DNA from: Phoronis australis
Lineage: Eukaryota; Phoronida; Phoronidae
Reading direction: 5' to 3'
DNA: 44,581 bases
Assembly (NCBI GenBank): GCA_002633005.1
Contig: NMRA01000258.1
Location: 493,966-538,546, forward strand
The notes below the pieces were generated by a model that did no database searches, was not told the DNA's origin, and saw nothing but the letters and a program-made list of their open reading frames with translations. The translations under genes and the position numbers were made by a program. This document shows, piece by piece, positions 11,801-20,896 of this stretch (positions are counted from its first letter, which is position 1; the number at the start of each line of letters is the position of its first letter).

Positions 11801-14800
11801 GGATGTATTAGCTATGTGACAACAGGTCGTCTTCATTCACTCTTGTACAAATAAGTGTTGGATGTAACAGTACTTTTCCTTTTGTTGTTGAACTTAAAGT
11901 TGATACTTGCTTATTTGTGAAAGCATAAAAGAGTGTTGTCATAGAAAAAACAGTGCAGTAAATAAACGTCGCAAAAAATCCCCTCTAAGTAAAAAATGAT
12001 GTGAAAATTCCGCTCTTTGTAAAAATACCACAGAAATTCCTCATTTAGAAGGTACAGGAATTTTCCCTTAAGGTGAGTGAGGGCCCTGATAGCCATGGGG
12101 ATATTGTCAGGACATGAATTTATGGGAGACAGTAATAATAAACGCAATCGTTATGATAACAAGTAAACATTTAATTAAGCAAATAAAAGCTTACAGTTAC
12201 ATTTCTAGATTTGAGTTCAGCTTTGCACTTTATAATGTATTCAACTACGACCTGAGTTCCACCGGAAAGTCATCTTAGCTACTATTCAGCACTGCGATAG
12301 TGTCTTGTCGATATTCTCAAAAAATAACGGACACTCTTTGCCGTGACAGCACAACTCCACCAAATCGTTGTCCAAACTACATTGTCTGCTCACAACTCTT
12401 GCACTGTATAGCATTTTTCTTATGTCACAGTCACTTTTGAGCCTTTTCTTCAACAAATCCAGAGCAATTTTATTTCATATCAGTTCAGTCAGTTTTCAGA
12501 ATTGGCGTCCGCATGTCTTTTTATTGTCGCATGCAGCACCTCAACTCACCTCATATAACCATACTCTCAAAACCAAGTTTTAAATATCAATTCATGTACG
12601 CATGCAGTGCACAAATCCTATATGGTTCACAGAAACCAATACATCACAGGTGTGACAGGTACAAGCACACTATTGGCATTTGTTGAATTATTTATCATGT
12701 GTATAGCTGCCAAGGACGTTAAATGGAGGGATATTTATGCAAACAAATTAAAAAATATCGGGTCAAGTAGGTGTGCAGTGCACAAGTCCTTGGGTATATG
12801 ATTCAAAGAAACCAATACATCACATATATGACAGGTGCGAATACACTGTTGGCATTTGCTGAATTATTTAACACATGTATAATTGTCAAGGACAGCAAGG
12901 GGAGAGATTTATGCGAACAAATTACAGATATCAATTCAGGTACTCTTGCAGTGCACGAGTCCTTGGGTATACGATTCACAGAAACCAATACATCACATGT
13001 GAGACGGGTGCTGAATTATTTAACACCTGTAATTAACTGCTAAGAACAGCAAAGGGACAGATTTACGCGAATAAATTATATTAAACGAGTTGGATATTAA
13101 ATCATTTTATTCATCAAGGCATTCATTCTGTCATGCAGTGTTTAACTCCAATTGTTCGGTAATCTACAACAAAATATATGAAAAATGCCAAAAATCTTGC
13201 TATTTCACTATTATGTAAATATAAACTAAGAAACTAACCAGATTACCGTTAAAAGTACTAGATAATAAGCCAACACCCATAATGTGACCTGACGTACAAG
13301 AATATAAAACTACAAAAGTAGAAAACCATAGACTAAAATGGCAATACCAAGCTTTGCCACTCTGACAAGGCGCAAGACATAGGGCACATGCAAGTAAACT
13401 ATTGTTCAGCTACAGTCACAGAGTTGAATGCACAGCTTAGCAGTCACTGATGGCTCTCAAAGCCTTTTCATGAACAGCAGCAGGGAACAAGACGGTACGC
13501 AGTTGCAACGTGTCTACTGGTCTCTGTCAAAAATAACTTTTTGATTTATACCACTGAAATTATTATAAAACCGTTCCCAGTTTCTTCCTAACTAAGATTC
13601 GAAGTGATTTCTGTCCTGAGTAAAAACTGAAAGTTGATTTCTTGTTGAGACCAGACTCTGCTTATTGTTTTGACTATCTAGTCATTTTATGTGGCAAGCA
13701 TGATGTCAAGCTGTGATGAATAGCAAGCTCATTCCAAGCCCAGAAATTGTTTCTTATCCGAGTAAGGGCAAGACGAGACCAGTTTTATAATTATTGTGAG
13801 TGGTCTTAATCGAAAGTTTTGTTTTTCACAGAAAGAAGGTCGTGCATAGTAGCTCTAAATTTCTGATGACAAATATACAAGAAATTAAATAGAGTAAAAT
13901 ACAAATAACGTAAAGATGTAAAAATGTAGCCTGTTGTTTTCCAGTGACGTTGCATTTAAATTTTCAATCAAGCATCATAATTTTTCGGTAAATTTATTTT
14001 TTATTTTTGTCCTTGCAGATAGCCGATTGTTCAGATGTATCCTGAAGATTTTAGAAGCTATGCATTACAGACTTGAAGATTTAAAACAGGAAATGAGAAA
14101 CCTCAAGGAACAAGACTCTTTGGTGGACTCAGAAACTCATGAGTCTGCTCACGAGTCAGTGCAGAAATCAGAGAAGACGGAGTCATCTCGTGAGAATGGC
14201 AGCACTGACAAGAAAGGATCTGAAGATAAACTTTCGCCCAACTCTTCTAGTACGGAGCTTTCCATTTGTGAAGGTTCTGATAAGAAGCAAGAGTCATATA
14301 CGTCAACTGACCAATCGTCTTCCAGTGACCTAGTTTCCCAGAATGCCAAACAGGAGAGCACTGATGGCATTCAGGCTTCCCAGCATGCTGAGCACCAGTT
14401 GCTTGTTGTCCTTCTGCAGGTCATTAAGTCATTCCTGGAAGATATACTGCTGGCTGTCTGTCAGGTAAATTAATTTATGCTGTGTTAAATTTACGTTTAA
14501 GTGCATGTCTTGAGATAAGGGTTTTGAGTTGGGCATGCGTATTGCGTGTGCACCAGTGGGCTAGAGAACCAGGTAGTGTAAAACGAACTGATTTTTGCAT
14601 TGTGGTGTATGAAGATACGACAATAAAATATTGTTTTCTCTTAAAATTGCGAGTAGATGGCGAAAACGGAGCTTGATAATGTAGTTAAGCCAGCGCTATG
14701 TGAATGCGATGGCATTAAACAAAGAATTTTCAGATTATTTATGAAATTGGCTTTCATCCCTTGAATCTCAGCTCCAATGGTTAGCCTATACCAGCATGAT

Positions 14801-16177
14801 CAGTGATAATATTAACTTACACATATACTTGGATTGAAGTGATTTGAATACCTATTGTATTTTCTTTGTACTGAGGTCTAATTAATTGGGCTCCTGGGGT
14901 GGACTTCATGCAAACGTGCCTGACCTTGCAAAGTTTCATATTTTTACCGACAACATCGGCATCTTACAATCCACTAAAAAATTAAGCATATAGGGTTTTC
15001 AGGAAGAAAAATGAGTGCGAGAATCTTGAGCATAATGGTTTAATTGCACACTTTTGACAATCTAGTTGATATTTTTCAAAAAAAAGTATTTGTTTTAGCA
15101 GGCCTGCTGTCCACATGGGTAGCGGAACTTGACTTTGTTTGTTTAGTGTTGTACCAAATTAAATATTCAGGATGGTGGACAAAATCATGAACTTGTCTAT
15201 AGAGAATGAGAAATAATATAAAATGTCTGTGTTAACTTAATCACTCCTAGAAAAAGATTTTCGATTTCGTAATTGTCCCATATCTCTATACCAGTTTTAT
15301 GCAGTTCTGTGGGTTTACGAATGGGATCATTTTAGAAGAACGAGGCTGTGGGTCACTTGACCGACAGGGACTCAAATCTAAAGGTCAATTTTGAGGAATT
15401 ACGAGTCATGTTAGTCTCTTGTGTCCTTTTTCAATATAATTTTTGGAACCAGCATCTTGTGTGTAACTTCATCTGCTATTCGAGTACGTTACATGACTAG
15501 TGATTGATCTAAATGCTAACTGCATATCAAATAAACCACCAATACACTGCTGGAATCTGTATGTACTTAATATGCTAGAGCCCTTAGGCTAGTTTTTTGA
15601 CGTTGTTGTTTTGACGGACATTGGTTGTGATCAGCTGCTCTGCATTGCTACTGTGTTAGAATGTGAATGCAGTGTCTATTATTCCGGCAACTGGACAGAC
15701 TAAGGTATGGTTGTGTTGGCAATCATGCCTTATGATGCATCAAAGTAGGCCACTTGGCTCGAGTTGAGCAAAATTGCGTCAATAAAAATGTTTGTGCACC
15801 GAAAAGGGGTAATAGTCAGATGTAACGTGCCTGCATTTTGAGAACCAGTTTCATCAAACTGGTTCTCAAAATGTAGACACGTTATTTCCGACTATAGTCC
15901 CGAAAGCGGGCATTCTTGAAATTATCCCTGTTCTGGTTATGCATGAAGGTATACACAGACTGGCATTTGCAATATGTTTCAGGAAAATGGTGAGAAAGAG
16001 CCTGAGGTACTTAAGTACATGAGTGAGAGCTGTAGTCGACAGAGAGTTCTTGTTATGGTTGACGTTCTGGAAGATGTTGACTCCCTTCCCGTCAACAAAA
16101 TGAAGGCAGCAGCTCGACGCTATAAACTAGACCGACTAGTTAATATCATTGAGAGACGTGAGAGCACAACTAGCTAA
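2832..16177 (+). CDS. SAAL1: SAAL1-like protein (serum amyloid A-like 1), 5'-partial, ten exons
   Basis: Exons: 2832-2950, 3406-3519, 4083-4166, 4907-4986, 7280-7455, 7841-7964, 9101-9183, 10487-10654, 14019-14464 and 15983-16177 (TAA at 16175). All junctions are GT-AG and phases agree throughout, giving 528 residues after the missing start. The product follows human SAAL1 (474 aa) block by block: RNPTPP near the N-terminus, GDTVYSKHWLF (visible residues ~21-31), ELCELWDMSMN, DVALLLHEF, GTLGNMAC, the LVETTRLLYTCL block and LHILQLL. SAAL1 is an armadillo-like, probably nuclear protein linked in mammals to cell proliferation; its biochemical role is poorly known. The ninth exon is unusual. After a charged helix (HYRLEDLKQEMRNLKEQ) it carries about 100 residues rich in Ser, Glu and Lys, longer than the vertebrate linker, before a hydrophobic QLLVVLLQVIKSFLEDILL helix. 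The gene ends with a basic tail (KMKAAARRYKLDRL). The initiator methionine is not in the visible exons. Confidence 0.93.
3501..3940 (+). repeat. Minisatellite derived from a SAAL1 splice donor
   Basis: The end of the second visible exon and its donor (GATATGTCAATGAACACG|GTAGGT at 3502-3525) are followed by degenerate ~20-30-bp copies of the same words. ATGAACA..GGTAGGT-like units recur at about 3529-3543, 3556-3570, 3580-3597, 3845-3860 and, more decayed, to about 3940. Several copies keep a usable GTAGGT donor. The array is interrupted by an insertion at 3609-3831. It appears to have arisen by local tandem duplication of the exon-intron boundary. Confidence 0.8.
3609..3831. mobile_element. 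Short insertion with 10-bp perfect terminal inverted repeats
   Basis: GCAGATCTAC (3609-3618) and GTAGATCTGC (3822-3831) are perfect inverted ends around 203 bp of sequence, richer in GC than the surrounding intron. The interior is unlike the minisatellite on either side and splits it in two, which fits insertion of a small non-autonomous DNA element. A second inverted pair, GGGTTCA near the left and TGAACTCCCC near the right, lies just inside the ends. No clear target duplication was seen. Confidence 0.6.
5339..5592 (+). repeat. 23-bp minisatellite, about 11 copies
   Basis: The unit CATTCCACTGGTCTTAACAT followed by GTT is repeated head to tail about eleven times in the fourth visible SAAL1 intron. 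Central copies are identical; the first and the last two carry substitutions. This gradient is usual for an array growing by slippage or unequal exchange from its centre. Confidence 0.95.
6575..6870 (+). repeat. Dispersed repeat, copy 1
   Basis: This stretch of the fourth visible SAAL1 intron begins TTCTCCAGTTTGGGACAGTG and is related along about 300 bp to 32570-32870. Shared blocks include the start, the CCAAATTCAAAAATCAC-like block and AACGCCAAAAT. Both copies lie in the same orientation and are diverged. The short ORF inside is not recognisable as a protein. Class is unknown. Confidence 0.6.
7976..8050 (+). repeat. Two-copy direct repeat just after a SAAL1 donor
   Basis: TTGAGAAGTGTT...AAGCTGCAGA occurs twice in a row (from about 7977 and 8015), about 12 nt downstream of the donor of the sixth visible exon. 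It is a small local duplication with no evident function. Confidence 0.6.
9205..10400 (+). repeat. 30-bp minisatellite organised in 180-bp higher-order units
   Basis: The basic unit is about 30 bp (GGAGGTGTAGTTGGTCACTA plus GTCAGTTGGG). It alternates as a 60-bp dimer, and variant dimers follow a fixed order of three, so the sequence repeats every 180 bp from 9241 to 10200 with essentially identical units. After an N at 10201 the array continues in degenerate form to about 10400. It fills most of the seventh visible SAAL1 intron, which is only 1.3 kb long. The true length is uncertain because of the gap. Confidence 0.95.
10201..10201. other. Assembly gap (single N) inside minisatellite
   Basis: A single N interrupts the 180-bp periodicity. 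The sequence resumes out of register, so the array length and copy number in this assembly should not be trusted. Confidence 0.95.
10655..12596. other. SAAL1 intron sequence without recognisable gene
   Basis: This is the first part of the 3.36-kb intron between exons ending at 10654 and starting at 14019. Short ORFs here lack splice context or recognisable motifs. Around 11960-12080 there are degenerate ~30-bp repeats of the type GAAATTCC/AAAAATTCC. Nothing else is supported. Confidence 0.5.
12597..13075 (+). repeat. Three-copy tandem repeat of about 172 bp
   Basis: The word GCAGTGCAC recurs at 12604, 12775 and 12948, each time followed by a shared series: AGAAACCAATACATCACA, GAATTATTTA and a TTTA(T/C)GC(A/G)AA block. 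The periods are 171 and 173 bp. The third copy carries a deletion in its middle. The copies are moderately diverged. This is a short satellite-like array inside a SAAL1 intron. Confidence 0.9.
15803..15906. repeat. Near-perfect hairpin in last SAAL1 intron
   Basis: A 4-nt loop (CATC, 15852-15855) separates ATTTTGAGAACCAGTTT and AAACTGGTTCTCAAAAT, 17 bp perfectly paired. The stem extends outward to about 48 bp per arm with few mismatches (AACGTG/CACGTT, then GACTAT-like blocks). It lies 80 bp upstream of the acceptor of the last exon. The arm length fits a tiny foldback MITE; a hairpin RNA precursor on the transcribed strand is the alternative. Sequence alone does not decide. Confidence 0.8.
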
Positions 16178-16489
16178 CTGCAAGGGACCAAACTTGGTAC
16201 AATTACTGAGTCCACTATAAGAGAGGGGAAGTATTACTGAGAGACGAATGAGTGCATGGAACTAAGTCCTTTTCAAAATGAAGTTGACTAGTTTCTTTGA
16301 AATTTGTTTACTTTGTCAAAATTTGGCAGTAATCCAGAAGGAAACAATATGAAAAATAACACTGAAATGTTTGAAAATTTGACAATTTTTATGAAAGTTT
16401 GCCATTTTCAATGACAGAGAGGAGATTTCGTCAACTTTTGGAAAACTTCTCAAACAAGAATTGTAGTCAGATGAATGCATTGCTTTTTA

Positions 16490-18045
16490 TGCGCCACGTA
16501 CACATTGCTTTTATCTCTGCCTGTGTGTCCGGCGTCCGCAGCTGTATCTCCCAAACCCCTCAAGGGATCTTGATAAGATTTGACGGATGTGTCCCTGTTA
16601 AGCTGACGACATGACAACAACTTTCAGAACTCTCCGACTGCCGGTGTGTCTTTTAGTGGCAGTTTTATTTTTTTACGTTCACTTCTGTATCTTTGGAGGT
16701 CCTCCACGATTTTTCATGAAATTAGGCAGTTAGGCATGTATTAGTGAGATAACACTGTCCTCTTATTTTTAGATGGATTCGAGGTGCTTCACGCCACCTA
16801 GTGGCCATTTTTTGACGCCTGCCCCTGTTTCAGCCAAACTGCTCTAGGGATGACTTTGAAAATTGGCATATATGTTCTTACTGTACAGAGGGCGGCTGAC
16901 GATTATTTTCCGACGACTCCGACTACTGTGGTGCCTCCTAGTGGCTGTATTTACTAAACACTCTACAGGATTTTTATATAATTTTGCTAGTATATTTATA
17001 TGAAGTTGACGACAACATTCAGACAGATCAGACTGCTTGTGTACCCCCTAGTGGCAATTTTAGTTTTTTACGTTTATCTCTGTATCTTCAAAGGTCCTCT
17101 ATGGGTTTTCATAAAATTTTGCTGATAGGCATCTATTAGTGAGGTGACGCTATCCTCCAGTTTTCGGATTGATTCGAGGTATTTTGCGCCACCTAGTGGC
17201 CAATGTTACTCTTTTGGTGTATGCCCCTCTGTTAACCAAACCAGTCTGAGGATGATTGTGGAAATAGGCATGTGTGTTCCTAATATGAAGAGGACGGCTG
17301 ACGATGATTTTCCAACGACCTCGACTACTGTGACACCTCCTAGTGGTAGTTTTTTTACGCCCACGGCTTTATCTCCTATACCCTCTGCAGGATCTTTATT
17401 AAATTATGTAAGTGTATTTATGTGAAATTGACAACGAATGTCGAGGACTTTCAGACAGATCTGACAAACACTGTGCCCCCTAGTGGCAATATCATTTTTT
17501 CCTGTTTTCCTCTGTTTCTCTGAAGCTGCTTGACATATTTTTATTAAATTTGGTAAATAGCTTTCTATTGAAACGATAACATGTTCCTGTTAACGGATGG
17601 ATTCGACATATTTTGCGCCATCTAGTGGCCATTTTTACTGTTTTCTAGTCTGGTTTTGGCATCTGCCCCTCTATCAACTAAACCACTCCAAGAATGATTG
17701 TGGAAATTGTTCTTAGCGTGAAGAGGACGATTGACGGTGATTTTCTGGCAACCTCATCTACTATGGCACCTCCTAGTGGCAATGGCAGTTATGTTTTTTT
17801 GCGCCCATAACCTCCTTGTGGCAATTTCATTTTTTTTCTGTTTTCCTCGGTTTCTCAGAAGTTCCTTGACAGATTTTTATGAAATTTGGTAAATAGCTTT
17901 GATCGCATATACCAGTTTTCTGATGGATTTGACATATTCTGCACCATCTGGTGGCCATTTTTATGATACAGAAAAACATGCCTAGTAGCACACCATTTCC
18001 AGTACATTCATGGACGCATTTCAACGCTGTGTGTTGCTCTTGTTA
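16490..18045 (+). mobile_element. CTCF-box repeat element, forward copy 1
   Basis: The left end TATGCGCCACGTA (16489-) and the right end GGACGCATTTCAACGCT (18013-) match, in inverse order, the ends of the element at 22063-23151. Inside are modules of ~140 bp in a three-module order (period 395-430 bp). Each module carries a box close to GCGCCACCTAGTGGCCA: 16791, 16931, 17041, 17186, 17333, 17473, 17615, 17766, 17808 and 17941, plus a decayed box at 16647. The three box types end in GGCCAT, GGC(A/T) or GGCAAT. There is no credible ORF, so the family is non-autonomous. It sits 0.3 kb past the SAAL1 stop, between two genes that point toward each other. Confidence 0.8.
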
Positions 18046-18059
18046 TGATTTTGAATTTG

Positions 18060-18975
18060 TTTGTAGTGGCTGCCTCTTTTTCTGCCAAACTGCTCAAAGG
18101 ATTATTAGGAATAATAGCAGTTGTTTTCCTGATGAGAACACCATGGCTGACATTGATTTTTGGATGGATGAGACACCTGTGGCGTACTCTAGCGGTGACA
18201 GTATTTTTTCGACCTTGGCTTCTACTCTTGATTTCTTTATTATGTTAGTGAACTTTTGCAGGTGTTTTCTCATAGATATGACAATGGCTGCTCAAGACTT
18301 TTTGGATGGCTACGACTACCGCTATTGCCCCCCAATAGCAATTTTATTTTTTACCTTTGCCTCTATATCTTCTGAGCTCTTCAAGGTTTTTTTTTGAACT
18401 TTGGCAAACAAGTTTCTATTGTGAAGATGACAACGTCTTTCCAATTTGAGTTGGATTTGGCGTATTCTGCGCCACCTAGTGGCCATATCAATTATTTTGT
18501 AGTCTTCTTTTGCCCTCTGCTTCTGTATCTACCTAACCGCGCAGAGGATTGTTATGAAAATTGGCAATTGGCATATGTGTTTCTACAGACATGAGCCTGA
18601 CTGTCGTGGATTTTCAGATGGCGCCCCCCTAGTGGCATTATTTTCACACCTGCGGCTGTATCTACTAAACCCCTTTCAAGATCACAATATGTCAAGTCTA
18701 TTCGTATTCCTATTAACTTGACAACGGATGGACAGATTCGACTACCCTGTGCCTTCTAATGGCAATGTGTGTTTTTACATATGCCTTTGTATCCTTGGAA
18801 TTCCTTGGTTTTCATGACAAAGAGTTTTGTAATAGACAATGATGTTTTCCCAATTTCGCACGGGATTGACGTATTCTGCCTCATCTGATGTCCATTTTTA
18901 TGATACTAAAACCACCATAAAGAGCACACCGCGTGTGTTGCAGTCGTGGGCGCATCTCAACGCTCCACATCGCTT
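18060..18975 (+). mobile_element. CTCF-box repeat element, forward copy 2 (degenerate)
   Basis: This continues the same module pattern. Clear boxes are at 18469-18485 (GCGCCACCTAGTGGCCA) and 18621-18637 (GCGCCCCCCTAGTGGCA), with decayed ones near 18180, 18325, 18749 and 18890. The right end GTGGGCGCATCTCAACGCTC (18946-) is the same terminus as in the other copies. It is either a second, partly eroded insertion or a duplication of the first element. Confidence 0.7.
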
Positions 18976-20297
18976 TTGTTATACTATTTCAACTGCATTT
19001 GTTAAAACGTTCCTAATTATGCCTTTGGAATAATTGAGCAAACTTCCTCACCACAGCAAAAAAAATTTAATGCACAACTTGTGGAAACATGTGTATGAAT
19101 AGATGACACTGCTGAATTTGTTGTAGTTGTTGTTCCTCATAATAATCTACACACAAATACACCCAGACATACCCAATGATTCATGAAGTGTCCGTTTCAC
19201 GCCATAATACATCATCCTGAGAAAGCAAACAAGTGAAGACCGATAGCAGTAGTTTTGAACCCGTGATAGAAGTATGTATCTGTCACAGGTACCAGAGTCT
19301 GTAGTGAATAGTGAATATAGGCATGTGTTGTTCGTAGCTGTTTGAGGATTTTGCAACCACGGGAACGAAAGGAAAGTTATTTCAATATGGCATGAGTGAT
19401 GGAGTGATGCAGGAACTAAATTTACATGTGTTGCCATTTTACCCACTTTTCAGGATTAATATTATTTAAGTATAATGAGAATTAGCAACACCGCTACTTT
19501 TCATTTTGAACTGAAATTTTCTGCCCAGTCTTGTTATAATTTGTTGTGATGGAACAAAGTTCATGGACAAACACGAACTATGAGACTAGGTACGTAACCT
19601 GTCTGCAAACCAGTATTTGTGAGGCCTGCTGCCCTGGGTGATGCACAAAGAAATTAAATTAATAGCTCATGTTGATGGAGCAAGTAATGAGCCATGTAGG
19701 ATTATCTCGGAGGCTGCCAGTTATGAGACACACAATTTACTTATAAGAGTTAGCATAAGAACGTAACTTTCTTTCAGACAACATTTAGATGGGTATTAAG
19801 CCTAACAATTCACGTTTTTCGGAAATGCTAGACACGTTACTTTTAGAAGGTAATAGCACAGATAATTCTCTGGGTAGAGTTAAGATTTTCCATGCCCTGA
19901 AAGCATATCTATTTGGACCAAGGAAAACTTTGAGATTATAACGGCAAATGGTCTAAATATGAATTGTTTTTGTGACAAAGACACTATTAAAACAAACATA
20001 CAGGACTGGGTTCAATGAAACTTGAACATATATCCGATGTGACAAAAACGTTTTTGCAAAATGAGCCGCGTTTGGATTCCTATATAGATCCGTGATGTTG
20101 CCACCCCAAGTCAAATTCTCGGATCCGCCCCTCAGAGTAGGGTTATTTTTCCAACCGAATAAGGCAATATGTGTCACTGGAACTTGACTGTTTCTCACTC
20201 TGACATCAAAGAGTTTCTTACATTTTGAGAAATAAAATTCCGGTGAGACGGGCGTTTACAGCGAAGGGGTGCTTTCAAGGAAGTATCAATCATGAAG
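18976..20297. other. Intergenic sequence, no gene recognised
   Basis: No exon with both splice context and conserved motifs was found. A possible solitary DNA-transposon end is at about 20110-20145, where GGATCCGCCCCTC (read in reverse GAGGGGCGGATCC) resembles the CAGGGGCGGA terminus seen at 21885. Nothing else is supported. Confidence 0.5.
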
Positions 20298-20896
20298 TTC
20301 GGAATGGGCATTGATTTGGAAATGGCCGTTAACACGGACGAACAATATTTTGATAATTAATAATGCTTTTGTGTAAAGCTTGACGTAAAAACAGCTGAAT
20401 GTCACGGAATGCGTATTCTCCATACCAGCCCTCTCACGTAATTAGAATGCTGTTTTGTTCACATCAAGTAGCGTCTATTAAAGTTTCATTACCGTGACTT
20501 GCGTGCACGTGTTGTCACGTACATTTATCAGTAATCCTTACTGAGCTGTAAATAGAGAAACAACAAAAATAACTTTCTAGTGTAATGGTTATAATTTCGT
20601 ATTATATATAGGTTATACGTGTTTGTACCAGTGGTTATTATATAGGGATTCGTGATATGCAAAAGTATTTGAACGAGGGCGATAATTCTCCAAAATCCAC
20701 TCGGGCTCTAGATAACGGGGGATAACGACTTCGCCATGTAATAATGTATATTTATTTCTGGTGTTGTTTACGGGATATGCTTGGCTTGGCTTGTAGTATT
20801 TTGGTGGCAAAAAGTTCCACTACCTTACCAACATTTTTCTAAGTCATACGCTGGTTTTATTTTCGGTGAATCAAAATCAGTGAAAACGGTAAATCC

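Noticed and set aside
17951-18397. 148-aa ORF on + strand
   Set aside because: It lies wholly within the repeat modules, has no splice or family support and reads through the repeated boxes.
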